Positions 11,555 through 21,362 of a stretch of DNA of 64,000 bases are shown here, piece by piece. The notes beneath the pieces were generated by a model. The model saw nothing but the letters and a program-made list of their open reading frames with translations, did not search any database and was not told the DNA's origin. The stretch lies in contig JARVKI010000043.1 of the NCBI GenBank assembly GCA_036674765.1, positions 288,790 through 352,789 of the forward strand, read 5' to 3'. The translations under genes were made by a program, and so were the position numbers. Numbering within the stretch: the stretch's first letter is position 1; every line of letters begins with the position of its first letter. The stretch is from Seiridium cupressi. Lineage: Eukaryota; Ascomycota; Sordariomycetes; Amphisphaeriales; Sporocadaceae.

Positions 11555-13795
11555 CTAGATAATGCAGACCAGTTCTTCGCTGCTGCCGTCAAACCAGCTT
11601 CTCATTAAATTATAGCCAGCTTGTCCCTCCGAGTGAATCACTCCAACTCGATAGTATTGAGCTGGGATATCTGCAGGATGGAGGATTAAAGCGCATAATT
11701 CTGGTTTTCTAGCTTCGTCCAGGGAGATTGAAGTATCTGTGTGATTTTGTTGCGAACTGGCATCCCCTGTAGATTCTTCCTGATAGCGAAAAAGAAGGAG
11801 CATGACGAGATTTTGTACGCCCTCTTCTTCCCCCGAGGAGAGCCATCCTAGCCACGCCAAGATGTTTTCATCCAAGCCTTCGTCATCGATATCCAGCCGC
11901 CAACTCTTGCTCCGTTCATTCCGGCGCTCGAGGGATTGTGGAAGTAAACTTGGAATGCTAGCCACCTTACCATAAATTTCAATGGATCCGCCAAAGATTT
12001 GACCGAAGGGATTCTGAAACTTCGTCTCGACATTGACTTCCCTGACAGTTGCTTCGGATACAGTTTGCCATCCTTCACGATGGACCATACTCACGTCACC
12101 CTCGCATGCCGCCCAAGACCAGGAAGGGGCGATAAACCTCCGTTCTCGTAGATCCTGGAGGTAGCTCTGGAGTCCACATAGAGTTGATTTATTGTTGGGA
12201 ATGAAGCTCAACCCAAGGAGCAGATCACCTTTCCAGATTCCAGCAAGATACTGGTCACCGAGCGTGTCCCACACGAGCTGAGCGAGTCCTGAGATAGCAG
12301 GAAGGCGATCATTGTGCTGGGTTACCGATCGAATGGAGTACGAATGAATCACCGAATTCCAGCTATGATACAAACTTCTCGCTGGATAATCGCCTCGCTT
12401 GATACCGGCAATCCGATCGTACAGGCTAATACTTGAGTTATGTAAAGCTTTTAGTCTGGTGTCTCCTTCCGATCATACGCGTCTACCGCACTGGAAATGA
12501 ATCTTCGAACCCCCAAAAAGTAGAAGCCTGGTGGACAATGCTTCTTCTTGGTAGGTCCACCCTCTGCAGCACCATCTGGAGGAGAAACGATCCAGTATAG
12601 ATATTGAAAGATCTAGCCAGTCCCCCGAGTGCGGTTTCAGTCGAATTAAGATATATCCATTGACGATTGGTCGAATAGTGGACTGGAAGGGGACCCTGAC
12701 GGTAGCAGTCCTTTGGAGAAGTGTTTCGTGGCAAGAATCCGAGTTGAGACCACAGAAAGTGACAAACGCATGGCGGTATACTCGGTCCATTTGGCATGAT
12801 TCGCGGGACCAATCGGTCATATCATCTTGGACGATACAGAGAGCGTCCACCCACAAGTAACGAAGGCCAATGGCCCTTGTGAGAGCGACCGCATCGCTAA
12901 TGACTGGAGTCATTATCTCGTATTGCATTTCCCTGCATCTCAGCGCTAATGAGGCTATCTCGGTCTTTAGTTGGGCCTTGGCGTCCTCTTCGCTACCCCA
13001 GCAGTAGCTCAAGGCAGCATACTTCGTTTCCTCAGTAATACTAATGTTAGAAGATAAAACGAGGTGAGGAATGTCGGAAGAGTCAGCGCCGACATCAATA
13101 AGTCTCGTAGGCAAAAACGATGTTTTCCATGGGTGGCAGGTTGCTGTGCATTCCTCCAGTAGTTGGCACATTTGGAGGATGTTCGCGGGGGTCAAATAAC
13201 AATCGTCGCGTATGGGTTCGGTCCTGAGCCACTTCTGGCAACCTTTGAATACAGCATCAGCCCTTGCAGTTTGGTGGACTGTTGCGTGTGGGCACTTACT
13301 AGGAGTCGATTCGATGGGAAAGTATATCTTGATATCCCGATATATCACCTCGGTCTGGTTGAATATCCCCTCCACCATAAACCCTTCAACGCCTCCCTCG
13401 CACATAGAAAGATACATCGTCAGAGTTAGCGGACCATCCTGTATACTGTAGTATCTCGCTTCATCAACGAGGGTTTTCTCTAGTTCACAGCGTAAAGCAG
13501 TGCAGAATGCGCAGCCAGATTGACATGAACGGGATAGATGAGGCATATCAGGTAGGGTATCCACGAGAGACCATTCAAGGCGGATTAACCTATAATCAGG
13601 GACACCGTACTTGTCGGGGTCCTCTTGGTAATACTCTGGGCGCCATTGGACCTTGGCATCCTCGAAAGAGAGCCGCGCTAGACCGTCTTCATCCACCGCC
13701 TCCCGGCCTCCGATAGCCGAGTCATCAAAGCTAAGAAAGTTACAACGCTCGCAAAGACTGGTGTTCTCGGCTGGATGGCTCATCGGATCGGCCAT
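11555..13795 (-). pseudogene. HET-domain gene with one in-frame TGA
   Basis: From the start at 13795 (MADPMSHPAENTSLCERC) a HET protein runs for 440 codons: CPHATVHQTARADAVFKGCQKWL, LIDVG, KYAALSYCWG, ALTRAIGLRYLWVDALCIVQDD, then SSRWCCRGWTYQEEALSTRLLLFGG and HFQC. A TGA at 12473-12475 stops it. The same frame then stays open for another 305 codons (SEGDTRLKALHNSS, LYDRIAGIKRGDYPARSLYHSW, FIAPSWSWAACEGDVSM, YYRVGVIHSEGQAGYNL) down to 11555, which is normal HET C-terminal sequence. The codon before the stop, GTATGA, looks like a donor, but no acceptor nearby gives an in-frame intron of normal size. A single nonsense change (for example TGG to TGA) in an otherwise complete gene of about 746 codons is the simplest reading. 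Truncated expression or readthrough cannot be excluded. Confidence 0.85.
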
Positions 13796-15001
13796 GCAGG
13801 AGACAACGAGGACAGAACGGAATTATGTGGTAATCCCAAGTGTATACAAGAAGGCGAAACCAACAATATTGATGGACTCCAACTAAAAGGTGGAGAGAAG
13901 AAGATGACTTGTGAGCTGAGGTAGAACGAATCGACTGGGAGAAGGTGAACATGCTTAGTGCGGGGCGAGGCCAGAGAAGCCCCGCAAAGAGTGGGAAGCC
14001 TGGCCACCCTTGTCTTATTACCATAGTTAATGAAACCTCGTATATACCACTTTCAAAAGCTTTTCGGATTTGAAGCTTTTATTTAAGGAGTATAAAGGCA
14101 TCACGCATTGATTTAAAAGCTTGAAGCGATTGCCTAGTTTAATCGGCCAATTAAAGACACCTTTGTCTATAATACTGACTTACAGAATGCCGTGGTCGCA
14201 AAGCTGTCTTTGCGCTTGATTAGAACCGACGAATGGTGTATTTGCCGGCGTCAGGCGTTAGGCAAGCATGCCTTAGGGCCTGTTCCCAAAATTCTTGCGC
14301 TTTTGGCCACGGGACTAAAAATACCTGCTAAGCCATTATATTTACGCTATATTAGCGAAGTATCTTTTGTTTTTCGTAAGGCTGGTTGGCAAGGCAGAAA
14401 ATTTTGAGTTGCCGAAGAATCCGTTGATCTCGTTGATTTCGAAGAAGGAATCTAGTACACTGAACTTAAGGCAACTGCAAGCTCACTTGCGAACAGACTC
14501 TTATTCTGGACCGGAGTATCCCTGCCCTCTGTGAACCGCTCTTGGACTCATAGATGGACTGTTTCGACTCAAGTCTTGATACCTGATACTGGCATCAGTG
14601 CCCCCGTGGATGGTTCGGGCACCTTTCCACACCTTCGTTCTGTTGACTTCGTCATTCAAGGGTTCTATTTCATCTTGCCGTTATTTCTGAAAATTTCCTT
14701 TGCATCCACACAACAATGCGTAGCTCTGACGAGCTTGTCTTGAATGCCTTTATTACAGTTCTGTAGGCTACATGCTGCCTGCTCAGAGTGGTATTGTCGA
14801 ACCACGACTGCGCCTCCCGGGCGGGATGGATCAATAGACTATTCGAGGCGCCCACAGTACCTGTCGAGCACACCGCCACCCTGTTTGATTGACCCCTACC
14901 TACCTTGGCATGGTTTAAAGACAGCGTGTATCACACCCTCGTGCTCCCTTCCCTGTCCCTGTCAATCCGATCGTCCGCTATATCGTTCGTTGTCACTCGT
15001 C
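13796..15001. other. Intergenic, AT-rich, short repeats
   Basis: No gene seen. Around 14055-14125 the motif AAGCTTTT or its complement recurs several times. From about 14235 to 14410 the sequence contains self-complementary stretches (such as GGCAAGCATGCC) and could be a small non-autonomous element, but no matching terminal repeats or target duplication were found. Confidence 0.4.
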
Positions 15002-16824
15002 ATGGCCTCCAGGGGTTTTCAATACGCGCCATTGGATCATGGTATGCGAGATGTTCGAATTCCAAGGCTCATCCCAATCTGCCCTGGGACTATTGACTTT
15101 TCTCTCAAAACCTACGACATCGACCATTGCCCGCGCTTCACTGCACTGTCCTATGTCTGGGGAACCGACGCCCCTCGGAACGAGATCACCGTGAATGGAC
15201 AACGGTTCTTCATGCGCGATAATCTGTGGGATGCGTTGCGCCATTGTTCGTAGCTTAGGCGCCGAGAACAGTTCTTCTGGATCGACGCAATCTGCATCAA
15301 TCAGGACGTCAAAGAGCGTGCGCATCAAGTCAATATGATGCAGGATATTTTCTCCAGGGCTGATATGACCATTGCTTGGCTGGACCTACCCGACCCTGAC
15401 TTGGACTTGGTTATGGATGCTTTATAGAGCTCGTTCACGCAATGTGGGCGGTAACAATCATGGGGGATGGAGCGTTCAGAAAGCCGTAGAGTCCTTCGTT
15501 AGAAGGGCGTACTTTCACGAATGTGGATCGTACAAGAGGTACTATTGTCACCAACAGTATAGGTCCTGTGTGGCCATCGGTTCTGCTGTTGGGACGACAT
15601 GGCCAATTTCATACTGAGGAAAAATTGGCCCTCTGACATAGCGATTCCTGGCACAACTGACGCCCTTTTGTCTCAATGGATGGATCGATCTACCCCGAGG
15701 AGCGGCAACTCACAGACATCATTGCATGCCATGATCTCATGCCATGATCTACGACTTCCGCTCGGCGAAAATGTACAGATCCTAGAGATAGCGTATATGC
15801 TTTGCTGGGTTTAGTCACAACCCCAAGGCGGGGATCGAGTACCTTGGTGGCTGACTACACTATATCCACCGCACAGCTATATCATCAAACACTAGGCCAT
15901 CTCAGCAAGTCGTCTGGTCGACCGGAAGATCATCCAGACAGGGAGATTCTGAAGCTGAAGCTGAGAACTCCGTTAAGACTCCCGGGCGACATCGACCGGC
16001 TCTTCCATGTCGTTGAGATACTGTCAAGCAGTTCCAGCCATAGGTCAATGTACGAGATTGAATTAGCCTTTAGTGATGACGAGCATGGCGTTCTGCGGAG
16101 AGCAAACAACTTCTCTACTGACACTAGCCTGGACGGGGAGTACAACAGCATCATACAGCATGTCCAATTCTTGTGTGGCCTGGATCTGAAACAACCATTC
16201 CGTGAGACGGACGTATATGATCGAATCCTGAGAAGGTTCGTTGAATATCTGCGGATCACAGGAGACTTTGCGAAGTGGGAGAGGTTCAAGTCGAATATAT
16301 GAACACTCTTACAAGATTGGTTCGATTATCTCCGTTCTGATCCGAGCTTACCTGTCCCTCCATACCATCTAGATAACCCCAGCTTCAAGGCTCTGGTCTC
16401 TTATCGATCAACAGATGCCAAGCCCCATTCTAATGACATCGGGTCTCGAGGTCAACCCCGATCCTACAGCCAGGATCGTATAGCATTGATCAGTCACCGA
16501 GGGTTCCGCGCCGGATCTCGGTCTCCAGCGTGGGGACATTGTCGAGCACGTCCACGATCAAGAAACCGTTTCAGAGTCCACTCGAGGTCAAGGAGCCACT
16601 CCAGACAAAAGCGCAGCGTGGAAGACAGTGAGAAAAGAGGAGCCCCAGTATCACCGACCACGTTCGGAACCACATATGGTGAAAGAGGCCACGGGCAAGA
16701 ACGGAACCTTATGTTTCCAACCCTTGTTATAAGTACAGCGGGATATGTTCTATATACATCTCGAGACCAACTATCGAGTGGGCAAGATAGTAGAAGGAAC
16801 ACGAGGAGCCCGTTCCGGTTGTAG
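15002..16824 (+). pseudogene. HET-domain gene relic with RS-rich tail
   Basis: Begins MASRGFQYAPLDHGMRDVRIPRL and then shows FTALSYVWGTDAPRNEITVNGQ and, past a TAG at 15251-15253, FFWIDAICINQDVKERAHQVNMMQDIFSRADMTIAWL. Homology then shifts frame: RMWIVQEVLLSPTV followed by a TAG near 15561, FCCWDDMANF, and DPRDSVYALLGLV near 15786-15816. From 15802 a long frame (MLGLVTTPRRGS...) carries the HET C-terminal region to a TGA at 16300-16302, beyond which the same frame stays open to 16824 and becomes Arg/Ser-rich (RSRNRFRVHSRSRSHSRQKR). There are at least four stops plus frameshifts, so it is a pseudogene of the HET family whose N-terminal domain resembles HET-6-type proteins. Confidence 0.85.
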
Positions 16825-17524
16825 AATTTGTCTCAAACACGACTAGTGGGTGGTCGTCAGTAACATGGATTTGTCCACAGATGAATCGTATAGAAAGACA
16901 GGAATATCTAAATCCCAAACAGCATTATTGCAGCCAGTATCATGTGGCACGGCATTCTAGTGAGCAAAATATTTGTATTCAAGACCGTGGTCGATGAACT
17001 ATAAGATCCAGCAAATGCGTTCAATGATGATCCAACACATTCCGCTAACTATGGAGTGGTTGGACATTTGAAGTGCTAAACTTGAAAGTGCTGCACTGAC
17101 TGCCGGGATGGTGGCAGCAAAGCAGCACAGGGCACTTGAGCCGCGTATTCATCCCCACATGGAAATAAGGCACTCTAACTGCAGGGTATATAACAGTCAA
17201 AATAGCGAAGCTCTTCGACTTCGTGACTTTCGTAGGCGCAGTCTACATGATGCGTGTATATATTTTTCGGCGGTCGTAGCTGGCACTCTTTGCAGTGACA
17301 CCTCTGTCACAATAGAAAGCTTTAAATTACCACCCGCCCGTAAGTGCGGGGAAATGGCGACAGTCGGGACCACCCTTGTTAGAACCAATATCTATTGTCG
17401 ACTTGGCTCACGTTCTTACGAGACTGACCGTAAAGCCAAGGGTCATTGAGTGCATGCAAAATGAACTGCGGCCATTTGTCGCTATTATTCACATGTTATC
17501 TACCGCCCTTAGCTCGGACCAGCC
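16825..17524. other. Intergenic, no gene recognised
   Basis: About 700 bases. A 113-codon frame at 17108-17449 has no recognisable motif and is likely random. Confidence 0.5.
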
Positions 17525-18427
17525 TTGAACATCATGTCCTCAACATCACCAAGGGAGCTGATACCCAAAGACCTGAATGATGTCTCCTCGATCACCACTA
17601 TACAAAATCTAGACGGCATAGCCTTCGCGGGCCTGGTCCCGCTCGTGCTTGATATAATATCGGCACGTGAGCCAACTGCCGTGTCGAGCGGCAATTTCGA
17701 GACCCCCTTCTGCACTAAATTTACTCATCTCCTGCGACAGCGCGCAAGAGAGCCGGTCGTCGTGTCTACAATCACATCTCTCCTGACTCAGCCACCCGCA
17801 TCAGAAGACGACTTGAGGCTCGTTTCGGTGGCTCTCTGGGGAGTTGTATCCGAAATCTCAGAAGATGCAATGCTCAGTTACCGTGACGCACTGGCATATC
17901 TTTCTGCCGCCGACTCAGACGGTTGTAGCGATTCGGAATGCACCGATTCACTGGCGCAGCAGGTCAAGGGGATACTTCGGTTCATGGATAACCGGGCAGA
18001 TGTCTGGGTTCCCGAGCACAAAGGAGATTGTATGGCAACGCGGAGTCTCAAGGAACGCGTCCACACTGCTCGAGAAATGCGCCCGCACTTAGTTGGTCTG
18101 CTGGGCTGGCTCCGGGATAGGAACTGGCCGCCTTACGCGGGATGCGAGGCCCAACTGGCACGTTTTCCCGAGATCACGATAATGCCCATTCGGAAAATTC
18201 TCATAGATCACCGGGGTGATGGGGAGTGGGCTAATAATCTTTTGCTCTTCGTACAGGATCATGTGCCGGTCGGCAGGAATTGGGAAGCCATGTACCCTCA
18301 AGTCAAGGCATTGGTAGACTGTCCGACTGGAGATGAAGAGGAAAATGAGACGTCTAATTATGCAAAGGATTGGATAAAAGCGTTAGATACATGGAGGAGC
18401 ACCCAAGAGGGGCTGAGATGTGCATAA
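17525..18427 (+). CDS. DUF5071-like helical-repeat protein
   Basis: An intact single-exon frame of 300 residues; the start could be M1 (17525) or M4 (17534, MSSTSPREL). The opening ELIPKDLNDVSSITTIQNLDG and the C-terminal block HLVGLLGWLRDRNWPPYAGCEAQLARFP...IRKIL..GDGEWANNLLLF (residues about 188-243) match my recollection of the DUF5071 pattern (LIPK..D.......L, then LL.WLQD.NWPVA and W..WIL), a HEAT-like family best known from bacteria. The middle (residues 60-180) is an acidic helical insertion with DSDGCSDSECTDS. There is no signal peptide or membrane helix, so it should be cytosolic. The role is unknown. It sits directly after a HET relic. Confidence 0.65.
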   Translation: MNIMSSTSPRELIPKDLNDVSSITTIQNLDGIAFAGLVPLVLDIISAREPTAVSSGNFETPFCTKFTHLLRQRAREPVVVSTITSLLTQPPASEDDLRLVSVALWGVVSEISEDAMLSYRDALAYLSAADSDGCSDSECTDSLAQQVKGILRFMDNRADVWVPEHKGDCMATRSLKERVHTAREMRPHLVGLLGWLRDRNWPPYAGCEAQLARFPEITIMPIRKILIDHRGDGEWANNLLLFVQDHVPVGRNWEAMYPQVKALVDCPTGDEEENETSNYAKDWIKALDTWRSTQEGLRCA

Positions 18428-19021
18428 CTTGGACCAAAGCGAAGAAGTGTTTTCGCTCCAAGACTGTACCAAAGGTCCGTCAGGGATGCTCAATAATATG
18501 ATATCCCACCAAACTAATACTACATTGGCATTCAAATCAACCTGATCAAAAATATTCGAGTCTCGTGATTCTACTTAGGCGCATATGGGAACACATTGAA
18601 CACTTGGAATGGAAGATTGTAGTTCAAACTTAGTTTTGTAACAAGGAAGCTTGGAATTGTAAATCATTCCCTGTAGTACAGCGAAAATTGCTTAAAGCCA
18701 GCTTGGGAGCTGTCCCGATCTCAGTCAACCAAGTGGTGAAAAGAAATGAATTGTTGCCCTGCCCATAGCTCCACTGGGGCCTACCACGAAGTCTCGCTCT
18801 CCTTTCTTCCTAACTCCACAAACCCCAAGACTTTCCTGTTTTATGGATCCTGAATCTGTACTTAGAGGAAGTACCGGGCCCTCGCCCATAGGCCTGGCGA
18901 GGGGCACTCCCCGGGGGCCACCGTCTCATGTCTATCTTCGTCCGAGCAGGATTCGTCGTTGCCTCCGTAGATAATCATACCTGAGCTTTAGAAGAGGTCA
19001 ACCAGCTACGCGACAAGGCGG
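18428..19021. other. Intergenic; possible minus-strand exon at 18725-18907
   Basis: No certain gene. A minus-strand frame at 18725-18907 ends GERDFVVGPSGAMGRATIHFFSPLG and could be a 3' exon of the small secreted gene at 19022-19258, but no clean splice joining them in frame was found. Confidence 0.3.
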
Positions 19022-19258
19022 TCAGGGACGATGAGCTAGGTATTGAGGTACGTACAATTCATCGCCTTTGGCGTCATTCACAAATGTGCAGTACTCCCAG
19101 TCAATGTAGAACGACTGGCAACTATCTGGAACGGGTGCAGATGACAGTTGGAAGTTGACTAGCCCGATCGTACCGTTCGAGCACGTGTCGCCGCAGGTCA
19201 CGGTGATTCCGTTCACGGTTGCCACGGATAGGAGGATGGAAGTAGCGAAGAGCTTCAT
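19022..19258 (-). CDS. Small secreted protein (possible 5' exon only)
   Basis: The best start is the methionine at 19258 (MKLFATSILLSVATVNG), which gives a clear signal peptide; the frame is open from 19288. The mature part GITVTCGDTCSNGTIGLVNFQLSSAPVPDSCQSFYIDWEYCTFVNDAKGDEL contains four cysteines and an N-glycosylation site. The frame ends after 78 residues at 19022, but a GTACGT donor lies just after GDEL at about 19053, with a CTCAG acceptor near 18981, so the true 3' end is probably spliced and different. A TATATATA element lies upstream (near 19341). It is a candidate secreted effector or structural protein with no recognised family. Confidence 0.55.
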   Translation of the reverse strand: MKLFATSILLSVATVNGITVTCGDTCSNGTIGLVNFQLSSAPVPDSCQSFYIDWEYCTFVNDAKGDELYVPQYLAHRP

Positions 19259-19947
19259 GCTGGATATAGATGATGAGTGGGAAGTCACGGAGTGGTGTTT
19301 GTATCAAATCTCAAAGTCGCACCGATCGGGGATATATAGACATATATATATTCATTCAGACTGCAAGGTATAGAAACACAGGTGTGCCAAATATCCACGA
19401 GATCAACCGATTGCGTGGAGCCATTGACGATGACATGCAAGTAATAGCACGACGCATAATCTCGACCTCGAGGCCTGGCCTTGCCGACGCCATCCTACGT
19501 TTGCAGGATCGCAAACCTAGAGAACGTCCTTGAGCCGCTATATAGCGCTGCGACCCTCAAGGATTAGGTTTCGTTAACCTACTTCGGCATTCTGCAGCCG
19601 GCATCACAGGCTATAGAACAGATGTGCTTTACTGCATCGAACTGCTATGTATAGACGTGGATACCCGCAACTGAAACTAGGCCTCGGCCCCGAGGTAATC
19701 CGGGGTTGCCGCATTCGCTAAAGGAATTATCAGGGGGCCAGCCATGGAGACAATCCTTCGCCGCAGCAAATAAACTGCAGGATATTCAGATCCATGGTTT
19801 TAGGAGCGGGTGTACGGCACTCGAACATACTTGCAGGGAATCTCCTTAAATGGATAGCAATCGAGTGAATTGAATATTAAATCTCTCGCGGTCGCATTAA
19901 AACCCCATGGAACGCGCATAGCAGCCAAAACTTGTAGGCCGACTGGA

Positions 19948-20505
19948 CTAATTCCCATTCACTTCCTCTTTCTTCACAGCAAACTGCTTAAAAGTCTGAA
20001 AATCAGCACTCTTTAAAGCGCTGTCCTCCGTTGCGTCCAGGTCGACCTTGGGGACACCATTCTGGCTGATCCTGCCGTCCTTGAATGCCTGCACTGCTTC
20101 GAGCCAGCGCGTCGTGCAGAGACACCATTTGCATCCGCCAGTGAGTCCAACTGTGCGCAAGTCGTTGCCCTGCGATGCAGAGAATTGAAGAAACTCGTCG
20201 CTCACTATGCCAGCTACTGCGTGGTTGCCTGGGTCCGACGCACTGGTCCGGCAGAATCCATCGCGGTAGAAACCGGTCATGGGCTGTGTTGAGAAGAGGT
20301 GGAGGGGCTTTTTGAAGACTGCGCAACTTGTTAGTGCTGAACGCTGAAGTTTAGTGGCAATTCCCTCCATACCGTTAAGGCTAGGCATCTTATCGGAGTG
20401 AATGGGGTGTTGATGATTTGTAGCTTGGACGGTTGTCGCAAAGAGTATTGCAATGCTTATGGACACCAGGACGTTGTAGCTGTATAGTATCATGTCGGAC
20501 AGCAT
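19948..20505 (-). CDS. Secreted DUF2237-like protein
   Basis: 185 residues in one exon. Residues 1-28 (MLSDMILYSYNVLVSISIAILFATTVQA) form a signal peptide or anchor. Residues 62-178 contain the DUF2237 pattern known mainly from short bacterial proteins: LFSTQPMTGFYRDGFCRT (71-87), DPGNHAVAGIVSDEFLQFSASQGNDL (91-116), CKWCLCTTRWLEAVQA (125-140) and VDLDATEDSAL (154-164). The family is uncharacterised; its conserved Cys residues (C85, C125, C128, C130) are present. The usual N-terminal NVLGG block is missing and replaced by a leader. Length and frame are intact. The combination of a bacterial-type domain with a fungal secretion signal is unusual and would place it outside the cytosol. Confidence 0.75.
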   Translation of the reverse strand: MLSDMILYSYNVLVSISIAILFATTVQATNHQHPIHSDKMPSLNGMEGIATKLQRSALTSCAVFKKPLHLFSTQPMTGFYRDGFCRTSASDPGNHAVAGIVSDEFLQFSASQGNDLRTVGLTGGCKWCLCTTRWLEAVQAFKDGRISQNGVPKVDLDATEDSALKSADFQTFKQFAVKKEEVNGN

Positions 20506-21362
20506 GCAAGGCGTGGATTGGGAAGCAAGTGTGTTCGAGTCTTCACGTCAGATCGGCGTACATGCCACGACCTAGCGTGATGTCATAGACTTTCATGTCA
20601 ACTCAGCTTTCCAGTCTTTGAATGAATACAAGGGACACAGCTCGTCGCACTCCTTAGAGCTTCAAGGCATAAGACTATAACTGAAGCTACCCAATTGATC
20701 CCAGCAACCGTATGTCACTCGCCCGAGGCTGTCAAAAGCATGTTGTTCTAGCAGACCAAAGAGAGTCTGTCTGGATCCTGAGCAGATTCACCCCCACATA
20801 TCCGCTGGGTGAGAGCGCAATAGGGCTGGACTTGAATCACAGTAGGAACTCGAAACGGTTGTGAGAAACATCAACACCGAGCAAACGGCATTCAATCTGT
20901 TGGGACCTTATTTTCTCTCATGGTTTCTCTCGAAGGAAAGAGGTCCTCAGCTTGTAGCTTTATATGCTGTAAGCGTCTGCACCTTGGGCGCTAAAGCAAC
21001 CTTAGCGCTGTATCCCAGCACCAACCGTCGAAGTAAGATGCACTGATTCGGCATTGCCATGGGGACTTTCAACGCTGCCAGATATGTTCCGCTCTGACAG
21101 CACAATCTAGATTGCGGCATGCTTGCCTGTACCAATCCGCCTAAGATGTAACCTTTGGACTGAAGATTCTCACACTGCACCATGCCGGCAACGAGCACAA
21201 GGAACGCTTTGTTGAAAGGCTGATGAACGACGCTTGTCTTCATCGTCAATGAAGGGTTACAACATCATTGTTCTTATTGACCATTCTACAGTTTTATAGC
21301 CATAATACCTCAACCCCCGTTTGAACGATTCGCCAAGCTCAATATTGACTAATTTCCACACG
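20506..21362. other. Intergenic, no gene recognised
   Basis: About 860 bases without a supported gene; the short frames on both strands lack motifs. Confidence 0.5.

Noticed and set aside
14235..14410. Possible miniature transposable element
   Set aside because: No terminal inverted repeats or target duplication could be defined.
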